Position numbers and translations under genes: made by a program. A stretch of DNA of 64,000 nt from Bacteroidota bacterium (GTDB taxonomy: Bacteria > Bacteroidota > Bacteroidia > Flavobacteriales_E > Vicingaceae): contig JABFGJ010000001.1 of the NCBI GenBank assembly GCA_013112545.1, positions 310,001 to 374,000 of the forward strand, in the 5' to 3' direction. Shown here in pieces: positions 49,401 to 55,613 of the stretch (the stretch's first letter is position 1; each line of letters begins with the position of its first letter). Under the pieces are notes generated by a model. The model saw only the letters and a program-made list of their open reading frames with translations. It ran no database searches and was not told the DNA's origin.

Positions 49401-50129
49401 TGTTTGAATCTCATTTAGGGCATCATTATCATCATCAGCATAGGAGAATTGAATTTGTTGTCCACCTAATATGGATAAAAAATAGGTGTCATTTGGTCCA
49501 GGGGCAAGTACCAATTCATTATTCAACAGCTTAGACAAATTTAAAGTGTCTTTTCTTGCACCTTCATTTAAAATTAAAGTTGTGTCGTTTATTAATTCAA
49601 AACGTGAGATCAATTCATTTGTTTCCGACAAATCACCACGATTAAAAATGGTATCATTGCGAATCTCTAGTCCAGAATTCCCCACTACCAATGAGTCTCC
49701 TGAAGATTTTGCATATAATGCATAAGGCACCGATAATAATTTTGTTGTACTAATTTCAGTTAGAGTGCCAGTACCATCATCTAATCTTATGGTTAAATAA
49801 TGTTCTCCAGCTCCCCAATCAATGTCTGCAAAATTAGTTTGAACTCCTCCTGCAATCGCAGCGCCATCGCCAATTTCAAGATTCACTAAGCCAAAATCAT
49901 TGGTCGTTGCAAGGTGGCTTTCTTCGTAAACTATTGTTCCGCTTGCGCTAGATAGTCGAATAGCAAATTGCAACTCAACCAATTGATTGTCGAGTGTGTT
50001 TCCGTTTGCTGATCTAACAACAGCTTGATAATTAATTCCTTGAGGGGTTTGTGCTAGTATTTCAGAAAAGCTAAAAATTAAAAAAACAAATAGCAATAGC
50101 TTTGGAAGCGGTAGTATTTTTCCTGTCAT
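43479..50129 (-). CDS. fibre protein A, giant repeat protein with lectin-like C-terminus
   Basis: A 2216-aa exported protein, the first gene of the operon. Signal peptide (about 1-26), then the GINYQAVVRSANGNTL/SVPYALYAKS domain (about 28-140) seen at the start of many Bacteroidota surface proteins. Short NEIQxLxL hairpin repeats and 3.3 near-identical 114-residue repeats (about 340-800) follow; the repeats contain stalk-like NYNTRIxxNxxxI text. Two YadA-head-like blocks (about 1140-1250 and 1467-1610: STVGGG, ASGDYGAAFG) come next, then a few GIGTNNPSEKLHV repeats. The C-terminal 100 residues (CPAGML, YKLPTWAEWYSG, NWEWVDGG, EAFRCVYYLK) resemble a DUF1566/Lcl or FGE-type lectin-like fold. 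It has no S74 and no T9SS tail. Likely the exposed adhesive fibre. Confidence 0.84.
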   Translation of the reverse strand: MTGKILPLPKLLLFVFLIFSFSEILAQTPQGINYQAVVRSANGNTLDNQLVELQFAIRLSSASGTIVYEESHLATTNDFGLVNLEIGDGAAIAGGVQTNFADIDWGAGEHYLTIRLDDGTGTLTEISTTKLLSVPYALYAKSSGDSLVVGNSGLEIRNDTIFNRGDLSETNELISRFELINDTTLILNEGARKDTLNLSKLLNNELVLAPGPNDTYFLSILGGQQIQFSYADDDNDALNEIQTLTLNTTSDTLVLSNGGGKIALVDLGHTDNQQLTLNNTILNLSGDNPSSVDLANILGVDSLYKFGDSALVVVNAVGVNDTLVFGGDNVSIDQLRDTSAILRSLIINSGSDDQQLTFNAAKDSIVLENGGRIYIGDIRDSIVNYNTRIAINADSITNYNTRINTNKTNIATETSARKTADNNLDTRIANDSTRLNIIAGNLAARIVNDSSLTVQNRDSINKVISNLSDTSSVLRSLIINSGSDDQQLTFNAAKDSIVLENGGRIYIGDIRDSIVNYNTRIAINADSISNYNTRINTNKTNIATEVADRKTAIGNLAVRIVNDSSLTVQNRDSINKVISNLSDTSSVLRSLIINSSSDDQQLTFNAAKDSIVLENGGRVYIGDIRDSIVNYNTRIAINADSISNYNTRINTNKTDLATEVLNRKTAIGNLAARIVNDSSLTVQNRDSINAVISNLSDTSSVLRSLITNSGSDDQQLTFNAAKDSIVLENGGRIYIGDIRDSIVNYNTRINTNVSAIITNATAIGNETIARKSTDGNLSTRITNDSTSLRTHITNDGDLSSTNELQNLLINGANDSLLLSSGNGVKLSDITSGIADDQNLSVVGDSIKIEGGTGAYIGDIRDTITNFEGRIATNTTDIKTVRDSVQFLSDSLLSHIALDNDTSSTNEIQNLGNSVSGDNRTITISGGTSTTINVADGDASNTNELQDLSINGANDSLLLSNGDGVKLSDITSGIADDQNLSVVGDSIKIEGGTGAYIGDIRDSITNNSSRIFSDSLALVIHTSADNDLSNTNEAQTISKVGSTVTLSQANGVGGGSYTDDTLTAAKVLSFVAADGYIKSAEGVFEKVGGVIRDTTSDYSSDFVIGSPQLDDDGNANHDARMFFDKSKGAFRAGTVTGGEWDDASIGLNSVAFGNRNTASNQYSTVSGGVFNISSNYSSTIGGGQQNKASGYISTVGGGFGNVVSGDRATIGGGWSNAANGAMSTVGGGVSNKAFGDQSAVIGGRSNFAQSLSEVVIGQFNDTATVFNASSFVATNRLFVIGNGTNNSTRSNALVMLKNGNTTLNGKLTLSDGANPITFPNTNGTPGQIMQANADGTITWTNPNTGTDDQALTISGGKGKIYLEDGGSIVLNDSSATNEIQTLSLNTSNDELTISGTGGNTIDLTPILNKLTPIFNDSTANLIRTSPGNYADDFVFGSPQLADDGNINHDNRFFFDKSKGALRAGYAQGSEWNDANIGIASTAFGENTKASGFSSFAGGRSTTASGSYSTAFGFGSIASGTYGFAASRGYASGDYGAAFGFLSFAQGHSSFVAGNGNRANGDNSAVFGIDNFSSGFGSFVAGRNNNASGDGSVAFGDSTNADSYGEFVAGSYNTVVSPNSTTSFNALDRLFVLGNGTANGSESDALIVYKSGDAILNGQLTLSTGPGGDSLTFPNTDGTANQILKTDGSGQLSFVDISSLTSSDTLDIIADADRNTSIDINTGDDIIFKTNGTDRLVIDQNGHFDLTTEVNSAGLLDTTYEVAQFNAALSGDFKDRTGGHLSFHGSDGGSNFEFGRLSWMTNDGESEGMLGFETGILGDLNLAMIIDENQQVGIGTNNPSEKLHVVGNIKMVDGNQASGKVLSSDANGVASWEDLGNLIAADTLSVLKDASNNERIDLTNGDSILFKTDGITRMKLMGNSYSGRIAMGIGTPNGRLHVHTSSDNYTGYFTNTASTSIAYGVNSVVSGQSGYNAGLSATVSGATNENVGLNLTVNSVSSGGFSPNAVGVRASVTQTGTPPGIAYGGKFDASSEDGQSFGVRATATGLNGTSEAYGIYSKAKGGISQNWSAYLDTGNVFIRDQLVLDSNFVMAKDAAEGKVLTSDANGVARWDVIAPATCPAGMLAAGPSMCVDSTERTASTWFAAATTCTTAGYKLPTWAEWYSGTTIPGTADKTTDNWEWVDGGTSNTVRKVGNGSAEATANDDPTNTEAFRCVYYLK
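47120..47731 (-). repeat. 420-bp-spaced direct duplication in fibre gene A
   Basis: Two segments of about 192 nt (47120-47311 and 47540-47731) are almost identical and exactly 420 nt apart. They encode NGANDSLLLS, GVKLSDITSGIADDQNLSVV and IKIEGGTGAYIGDIRD. The near identity indicates a recent duplication or ongoing homogenisation. Confidence 0.9.
47880..49125 (-). repeat. 342-bp tandem repeats in fibre gene A
   Basis: The phrase CGCCAATGTAAA(T/C)TCTTCC begins at 47921, 48263, 48605 and 49001, giving spacings of 342, 342 and 396 nt. The longest spacing (N-terminal-most unit) carries 54 extra nt, 18 codons. Each unit encodes DSIVLENGGRIYIGDIRDSI followed by a heptad-like NYNTRIAINADSI stretch. 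Identity is very high at DNA level, so unit number may vary between strains. Confidence 0.93.
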
Positions 50130-50189
50130 GATGTTAGTAATTGTTAGAACTAGGGGTGTTTTTACGTAAACAAACCACCTTAGTTACGA

Positions 50190-50197
50190 CAAATCTA
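50190..50197 (-). promoter_or_regulatory. candidate -7 box of the fibre operon
   Basis: TAGATTTG on the minus strand matches TAnnTTTG and would give a leader of about 55 nt before the ATG at 50129. No clear -33 element is visible. Confidence 0.45.
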
Positions 50198-50236
50198 AGA
50201 TTTTTATCGATGAATATCTAATAGGATTATACCAAT

Positions 50237-50260
50237 ATAATCATTGATTCCAATGATTAT
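50237..50260. promoter_or_regulatory. perfect palindrome upstream of the fibre operon
   Basis: ATAATCATTG and CAATGATTAT are perfect complements separated by ATTC. The palindrome ends 40 nt upstream of the -7 box of the fibre operon and 136 nt downstream of the EnvC-like gene. There is no T-run on either side, so a protein-binding operator is more likely than a terminator. The rest of the 266-bp gap shows nothing else. Confidence 0.45.
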
Positions 50261-50395
50261 AAATCTGTTGTGTTTTTTATAAAACGAAGGGTTTAAATTG
50301 AGTTATATCAACTGTGCTTCAATTTTCCAATTAAATTAACTCTTGGTATATGCCGATTAATAGAATTTAGTCTCTTTTATTAATCACATTGAGTA

Positions 50396-51622
50396 TTATT
50401 TCCTAAAAATCCATGTCTCAGGATTAAGCTTGGTCATGCCTTTCCAGATTTCCAAATGCATGCTCGAACTCGCTTCCCCTTTTTCAGTAATTAATATACC
50501 TAAGTCTTGTTTCGTTTCTATCTTATCTCCAGCCCCAACATAAACTTCTTGAAAATAAGAATACAAAGTAAAGTATTCTCCATGCCTTACTAAGACAGCC
50601 TTTCCTTCTCCAGGAATAATGATAATTTTACTAACTGTTCCCTCAAAAACACTTCTTCCTAAGTTTCCTTTTTTAGTAGAAATGTCAATTCCATTGTTCT
50701 GCACTTTCACATCTTTAAGGGTCGGGTGTGGATGCTCTCCAAATTGGGATGTAATAACTCCTTCACCAACTGGCCATGGAAGTTTACCTTTGTTAGCTGC
50801 AAAATTATTAGAAAGTTCTAGGGCCTCTGGTGTCATTGGAAAGCCAGTGCTTGCATTTCCTGCTTTTTTAGCAGCTTCTCTAGCTTTACGAATTTCCTCT
50901 TCAATGATTTTTGCAATGGCTTTATCTATCTTTTTAGCTGCATCCTGTTTCGATTTTAAATCTTTCTTTAATTCTTTTTCTTTGCCCTTTAGCGAATTAA
51001 AAACCTCTTGCTTTTTATCTTTTTCCTGAGCCAAAACATTTCGTTCGTTAAGTTTAGCTTGCAATAGACCTTGTTTGCTCAGTTTTATTGCTTCTAGAAG
51101 CTTTATTTCTTGATCTAACTTTGTTTTTATTAAATCAATTTCTTCTGCTTGGGCTTGTCTAAATTGTGCATATTGTTGAAAATATTTTAATCGCTTAAAA
51201 GCCTGATTGAAATTATCTGATGAAAAAATAAACATCATCTTATTATACGAACTCTTGTTTTTATATGCATTTCGTATCATCTCTGCATACTCTTCTTTTA
51301 GCTTTGTTAAGTTCTTTTGTAAACTGTCGAGTTTTTGTTCTTGCTTGCTTATGCTATCGGCATAAAACTGAATTTCTTGCTCCATGGCCACTATCAAATT
51401 CTCTCTTGAAGATATTTTTTTATTGATTTGTCTTAGTTGACCTAATGAAGTGTTCTTAGTTTTTTCTGTCTCTTCAAGCAGTTTATTGGTATAGTTAATT
51501 TCGTTAAGCAATTTCTTTTTGCGTTGCTCTAATTCTGTTTTAGACTGAGCGTTCAAATTAGAACTTAAAACTAGTAATAACAATACAAACAGGCTGTATA
51601 TTCTAATAAAAGACTTGCTCAT
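50396..51622 (-). CDS. EnvC-like degenerate M23 (LytM) protein
   Basis: A 408-aa periplasmic protein. Signal peptide (about 1-25, NLNAQ), long coiled coils (about 26-130 and 150-250; rich in Lys/Glu with LEQRKKKLLNEI and SKQEQKLDSLQ), then an M23/LytM domain (about 285-408). The peptidase metal ligands appear lost: the usual HxGxD is NNGIDI and the usual HL of YxHL is YSYF, although MHLEIW remains. That pattern fits EnvC/NlpD-type activators of cell-wall amidases rather than active peptidases. The start overlaps the DUF4292 gene by 20 nt. It is the last gene of the envelope operon. Role: control of septal or general peptidoglycan cleavage, inferred. Confidence 0.85.
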   Translation of the reverse strand: MSKSFIRIYSLFVLLLLVLSSNLNAQSKTELEQRKKKLLNEINYTNKLLEETEKTKNTSLGQLRQINKKISSRENLIVAMEQEIQFYADSISKQEQKLDSLQKNLTKLKEEYAEMIRNAYKNKSSYNKMMFIFSSDNFNQAFKRLKYFQQYAQFRQAQAEEIDLIKTKLDQEIKLLEAIKLSKQGLLQAKLNERNVLAQEKDKKQEVFNSLKGKEKELKKDLKSKQDAAKKIDKAIAKIIEEEIRKAREAAKKAGNASTGFPMTPEALELSNNFAANKGKLPWPVGEGVITSQFGEHPHPTLKDVKVQNNGIDISTKKGNLGRSVFEGTVSKIIIIPGEGKAVLVRHGEYFTLYSYFQEVYVGAGDKIETKQDLGILITEKGEASSSMHLEIWKGMTKLNPETWIFRK

Positions 51623-52421
51623 ATTTTGAAGAAATATTGAATGAAAAACTAATTGGTTTATTCAAAGATACACGGGAATATTCTATTTCTAACTCTGTTG
51701 GTTGTATAGATTGTATATAAAATTTTAACAAATGCGGCAATAGTTGTTCTTCTACATTCTGATGATCAGAATAAACACCTCTAATAAATCGATCGGCAGT
51801 TAAATCAGAAAGTAAAAATTTATTGATTTTGAAAGTCGAGTCGTTTAACCAAAGACTTACTACTTCATCCTTCTTACGTTCGATTTTCTGTGGTTTATTG
51901 TCCGCTTTCTTTGCTCTTCGCTTAGCCATATTGCCTAAATAATACATGTCATTATCAATAGCAAATTTCAATTTTTCATCTTTTTCAAAAGCTATGGAGT
52001 TGCCAAGTAAAACCGATTGTAAGTCATCATACACTAATTCTAAGTTAAACTTATTATTAATGTATTCATAGTCTCCTATAAAATACTCTTTTTGTAAACG
52101 ATTAATGACTTTTACACTATCTTGTGTGATTAATACCCTTGCGAGTTCTATCCCTAAAGCTGGTGTGATTGACATCCAAATAGCACTGTCTTTTCTAATT
52201 CTAAGTGTTGCCTTAAACCCTGTACTTTTCCCTTCGCTAGAGACATTAAATCCAGCTTTCACAGATAGGGTATTGAATTGAAACTCATTAATTGTCAATT
52301 GATTCAAAAGGTAGTCAACATTTTTTCCGTCCAACGGTTTTCTACTTGCTTTCTCCTTGCCTTTACAAGAAAATAATAATAGCGCTAAAACAAGGCTTAA
52401 AAATAAGAGCTGTTTATTCAT
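51603..52421 (-). CDS. DUF4292 lipoprotein
   Basis: A 272-aa lipoprotein with a lipobox LLFSC (Cys19). The body has the TLSVKAGFNVSSEGK, FKATLRIRKDSAIWMSI and IELARVLITQDSVKVINRL strands typical of DUF4292, which recalls the LolA/LolB-like half-barrel fold for carrying lipids or lipoproteins. This gene is regularly found between a TPR gene and an M23 gene in Bacteroidota. It overlaps the TPR gene by 8 nt and the EnvC-like gene by 20 nt. A transport or outer-membrane biogenesis role is inferred from fold likeness; the biochemistry is unknown. Confidence 0.82.
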   Translation of the reverse strand: MNKQLLFLSLVLALLLFSCKGKEKASRKPLDGKNVDYLLNQLTINEFQFNTLSVKAGFNVSSEGKSTGFKATLRIRKDSAIWMSITPALGIELARVLITQDSVKVINRLQKEYFIGDYEYINNKFNLELVYDDLQSVLLGNSIAFEKDEKLKFAIDNDMYYLGNMAKRRAKKADNKPQKIERKKDEVVSLWLNDSTFKINKFLLSDLTADRFIRGVYSDHQNVEEQLLPHLLKFYIQSIQPTELEIEYSRVSLNKPISFSFNISSKYEQVFY

Positions 52422-54135
52422 ACCACTTTTTATCTCTTATTTTCTTTTCTAAAAGTTCTGAAGTATCTCCCTTTTCTTTTGCTTTTATCCAAAACTCTAG
52501 TGCCTCATTAACTTTCCCTAATTTGTATAATATATCTCCTTTATGTTCAAGTAAAACTCCACTTGCTCCATCATTCGAAAGTGCCTTATCTATCCAAAGA
52601 TTTGCAGCCTCATAATCTCCTAATTGAAATAAAACCCATGCATAAGTATCTTGAAAAGAGGATTGCCCCGGCGATAGGTTATTCGACTTTAAAGACATTT
52701 CCTTCGCTTTTTCTAAATTTTCTTTTCTTAAAGATAAGTAATAACTAAAATTATTTAAAACATAAACATTATTTGGCTCTTGTTCAAGTGCTTTCATATA
52801 GTTTTCATCCGATAATTCATGTTTTTTTAAGGCATGATAAGCATCTCCGATGGATGCATAAAATTGCCCTTTTAGCCCTCTGTTGTCTATCACCAAATCT
52901 TTGCCTAAAGAATAATAAGTTATGGCCTCTTCATCTTTTTTTTGTTGTGCCAATCCTATTCCAACTAATAAGTATGGTGTTGGTTGATTGGGAAATAATT
53001 CTACAGCCCGTTTACCATAGCTTACTAATTTTTCTACATCATTCGTTTCTGACAAAATCACCAGCAATTGATTCCAAACTGGAAAACGACTACTATCCAA
53101 GGCTACCGTTCTTAAATAGGCTTGTTTTGCATTTTCTACTTGATTGTCGAAGTATAAAAAATCTGCATATAAAGCATGTGATTTTGCATTTTCTGGATGC
53201 CCTTTAGTTATGCTTTCGCATAAACTTATGCCTTCTTTTTTTTGAGCTTCATCTCTGCTATCCACTTGATAATAAGTAAGCACATATTTTACTTTATCAT
53301 CAATATTCATTTCTGGATTTTCAAATGCTAATTTTAGTTCTTTTAAATAATTGACTTGATCTCCTTTTTTACGATGATATTCTGCTAAAGAAAAATGAAC
53401 AAAATAACTATTCGAGTCAAGTGCTTTCATTTGTTGAAAAACTTCATAGGCTTTTTCATCCATATCATTTGACATGTATATGTCAGATAGCACTCCATAA
53501 TAGCGAATCTCACTTGGATATGCATCAATTAAGTGTTTGACTTCTTTGGCAGCACCTCCCACATCATTTTGATATAAATAAATTCGTTGCTTTAAAAATG
53601 AAATTTCTTCATTTACTCCAATTTTCTCTTCAATTTGATTGAGCACTTCTATCCCTTCCTGATACCTTTGTTGGCCGACTAATAGTTTTGATAATTCATA
53701 TCTTAGTTCTATCTGTGAAGGGCTTTCTTCGGCTAACTCTTTAAACATCTTAATGGCTTTTTCTATATGGCCATTACTTTCTAAAAAAGTGGCATAAGAC
53801 AATTTATACCAATAATTTGAAGGGTCTATTTGATTCGCTTTTTCAAAAGACTCGTAAGCTCCTTTAAAATTTTTCTGATAGTTATAAATTAAGCCCAATT
53901 CATAATGCGCTGCCGCACTTTCTGGGTCTATAGCAATCGCTTTTTGAATTAATTTTTCGGCAGCTTCATAATTCCCTAGAATTTTTTCTTTCGTACCATC
54001 TATAAAAGATTCGCCAAATTCAATTTTTTGCTTTTCGCTTAAATTACTTGAATCCGTTTTTGATGCAATTTCTTTTGTACCTTGACAAGAAGTCAAAATA
54101 ATAAGTAAAGAAACAAGGTACAAAAGTCTTGTCAT
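52414..54135 (-). CDS. TPR-repeat lipoprotein
   Basis: A lipoprotein of about 573 aa consisting of tetratricopeptide repeats almost throughout (for example AIAIDPESAAAHYELGLIY, ANQIDPSNYWYKLSYATFL and ALEQEPNNVYVLNNFSYYLS), used for protein-protein contacts. The frame opens at 54165, but I start at the ATG at 54135 (MTRLLYLVSLLIILTSC, lipobox Cys17), which leaves 1 nt after the nucleotidyltransferase stop. Part of the envelope operon; such TPR lipoproteins may scaffold outer-membrane assembly. The partner is unknown. Confidence 0.85.
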   Translation of the reverse strand: MTRLLYLVSLLIILTSCQGTKEIASKTDSSNLSEKQKIEFGESFIDGTKEKILGNYEAAEKLIQKAIAIDPESAAAHYELGLIYNYQKNFKGAYESFEKANQIDPSNYWYKLSYATFLESNGHIEKAIKMFKELAEESPSQIELRYELSKLLVGQQRYQEGIEVLNQIEEKIGVNEEISFLKQRIYLYQNDVGGAAKEVKHLIDAYPSEIRYYGVLSDIYMSNDMDEKAYEVFQQMKALDSNSYFVHFSLAEYHRKKGDQVNYLKELKLAFENPEMNIDDKVKYVLTYYQVDSRDEAQKKEGISLCESITKGHPENAKSHALYADFLYFDNQVENAKQAYLRTVALDSSRFPVWNQLLVILSETNDVEKLVSYGKRAVELFPNQPTPYLLVGIGLAQQKKDEEAITYYSLGKDLVIDNRGLKGQFYASIGDAYHALKKHELSDENYMKALEQEPNNVYVLNNFSYYLSLRKENLEKAKEMSLKSNNLSPGQSSFQDTYAWVLFQLGDYEAANLWIDKALSNDGASGVLLEHKGDILYKLGKVNEALEFWIKAKEKGDTSELLEKKIRDKKWYE

Positions 54136-54136
54136 A

Positions 54137-55141
54137 CTAGAGTTGAAATTCATTATAATCGCCAATGCTTAAACTATGTGCCTTACTTTCTAGTTTCGCC
54201 TTATTTCCTATCATTGATCCCTCTATGTTTAGTCCTTTTAGTTCGGAATCCATTTGAATAATTGAATTCTTAATAATCGAATTTGAAATTTTAGTGTTTG
54301 CACCAACAGATACATGCGGCCCAACAACTGAGTTTTCTATACTTGCATTTTCTCCAATAAAACAAGGCTGAATAATAGTGCTATTGTTAATCTTAGCAGA
54401 AGCTGCCGTATTGTTTTTGTCTTTAATAAATTCTAAAACTCGTTGATTGGTGTTTACCGTGGCAGCTCGATTCCCACAATCCAACCATTCAATTACTTGG
54501 CCAGGAGCAAACTTAGTGCCTGCGGTTTTCATGCGCTCCAATGCATCGGTGATTTGATATTCGCCTTTGTCTCTTATATCATTATCAATTAAATACTGTA
54601 GGTTTTTTCTTAAATAGTCGCCATCTTTAAAGTAATAAATACCAATGATTGCAAGGTCTGAAACAAATTCACTTGGCTTTTCTATAAAGTCAGTTATGTT
54701 GCCATTTGCATCCAGTTTTACGACACCAAAAGCAGATGGGTCTTCCACTTGCTGTACCCAAATAATTCCGTCTTTAGAGTCATCTAATTTAAAATCAGCT
54801 CTAAATAAAGTATCGGCAAAAGCAACTATGGTTTTTCCTTCCATGATTTCTTGAGCACATAAAATAGCGTGTGCAGTTCCCAATGCTTCTTCTTGATAAT
54901 ATATATGCCCTTTAGCTCCTAGATTTTCTGCAACTTCTAATAAATGCTTCTCAACCTCAGCTCCAAAATCGCCAATGATAAACCCAATTTCTTCAATTGA
55001 CTCGTTGCACACTGATGCAATATCTTCTACTAATCGCTGAACAATCGGTTTTCCTGCAACAGGCACTAATGGTTTTGGTACTGTTAAAGTATGTGGTCTT
55101 AAACGGCTGCCTCGTCCAGCCATTGGAACAATAATTTTCAT
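54137..55141 (-). CDS. sugar-phosphate nucleotidyltransferase
   Basis: A 334-aa enzyme that activates a sugar phosphate with an NTP. The N-terminal half is a Rossmann-like transferase (IVPMAGRGSRLRPHTL, then VPKPLVPVAGKPI, residues 4-34; IVAFADTLF around 105; GVVKLDANGNITDFIEKP). The C-terminal part (about 245-330) is a left-handed beta-helix of hexapeptides (NNSTIIQPCFIG, ASIENSVVGPHVSVG), as in glucose-1-phosphate thymidylyl/uridylyl or mannose-1-phosphate guanylyl enzymes. Substrate is not decided by sequence. Next to a flippase, it probably serves envelope glycan synthesis. Confidence 0.86.
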   Translation of the reverse strand: MKIIVPMAGRGSRLRPHTLTVPKPLVPVAGKPIVQRLVEDIASVCNESIEEIGFIIGDFGAEVEKHLLEVAENLGAKGHIYYQEEALGTAHAILCAQEIMEGKTIVAFADTLFRADFKLDDSKDGIIWVQQVEDPSAFGVVKLDANGNITDFIEKPSEFVSDLAIIGIYYFKDGDYLRKNLQYLIDNDIRDKGEYQITDALERMKTAGTKFAPGQVIEWLDCGNRAATVNTNQRVLEFIKDKNNTAASAKINNSTIIQPCFIGENASIENSVVGPHVSVGANTKISNSIIKNSIIQMDSELKGLNIEGSMIGNKAKLESKAHSLSIGDYNEFQL

Positions 55142-55156
55142 AGTTTTTGTGGTAGT

Positions 55157-55591
55157 TTATTTTTTTCCTGTACTGCCAAATCCGCCAGCACCTCTATCAG
55201 TTTCATTTAATGCATTTACTTCTATCCATTCTGCTTGCTCATGCGCCGCAATTACCATTTGGGCAATTCGTTCTCCGTTTTGTATTACGAAGTCTTCCTT
55301 AGAAAGATTCACTAAAATAACTTTTATTTCTCCTCTATAGTCAGCATCAATTGTGCCTGGCGAATTTAAAACGGTAATTCCATGTTTGAAAGCTAAGCCA
55401 CTTCTCGGTCTAATTTGAGCTTCATAACCTACTGGCAGTTCTATAAATAAACCTGTTGACACAACAGCCTTTTCCAAAGAGCCTACTTTTATAGGCTCGT
55501 CAATGTTGGCTCTTAAATCTAGACCTGCCGAAGCAATAGTTGCATATTCTGGTAATGGATGTTGTGATTTATTAACGACGTTAATTTTCAT
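55157..55591 (-). CDS. dut: dUTPase
   Basis: A 144-aa trimeric enzyme that hydrolyses dUTP to dUMP and keeps uracil out of DNA. All five motifs are present in order: AGLDLRA (I), RPRSGLA (II), [13 protein letters not shown] with catalytic Asp (III), RIAQMVI (IV) and [10 protein letters not shown] (V). The last includes the C-terminal Phe arm. It is embedded between the flippase and nucleotidyltransferase genes, a regular position for dut in this phylum. Confidence 0.96.
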   Translation of the reverse strand: MKINVVNKSQHPLPEYATIASAGLDLRANIDEPIKVGSLEKAVVSTGLFIELPVGYEAQIRPRSGLAFKHGITVLNSPGTIDADYRGEIKVILVNLSKEDFVIQNGERIAQMVIAAHEQAEWIEVNALNETDRGAGGFGSTGKK

Positions 55592-55613
55592 TTAAAAGAC
55601 ATTTATTTGAAGA

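Larger units (their letters stand above)
27389..50129 (-). other. nine-gene fibre/T9SS-accessory/cyclase operon
   Basis: Nine same-strand genes follow one another from 50129 down to 27389 with junctions of 20, -11, -4, -8, 2, 1, 6 and 1 nt and no internal hairpin I can see. In order they encode fibre proteins of 2216, 1170, 1120 and 734 aa, a 150-aa secreted protein, a 243-aa type B cargo, a PorP/SprF protein, a PorE-like protein and a cyclase-HD protein. A candidate -7 box (TAGATTTG, 50190-50197) and a palindrome (50237-50260) lie upstream. Single-operon status is inferred from spacing alone. Confidence 0.8.

Noticed and set aside
27389-50129. Prophage or tailocin carrying the tail-fibre-like proteins
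   Set aside because: There are no capsid, tail-tube, terminase, integrase or lysis genes. The fibre proteins have Sec signal peptides and share the operon with T9SS accessory genes, so they are cell-surface proteins.
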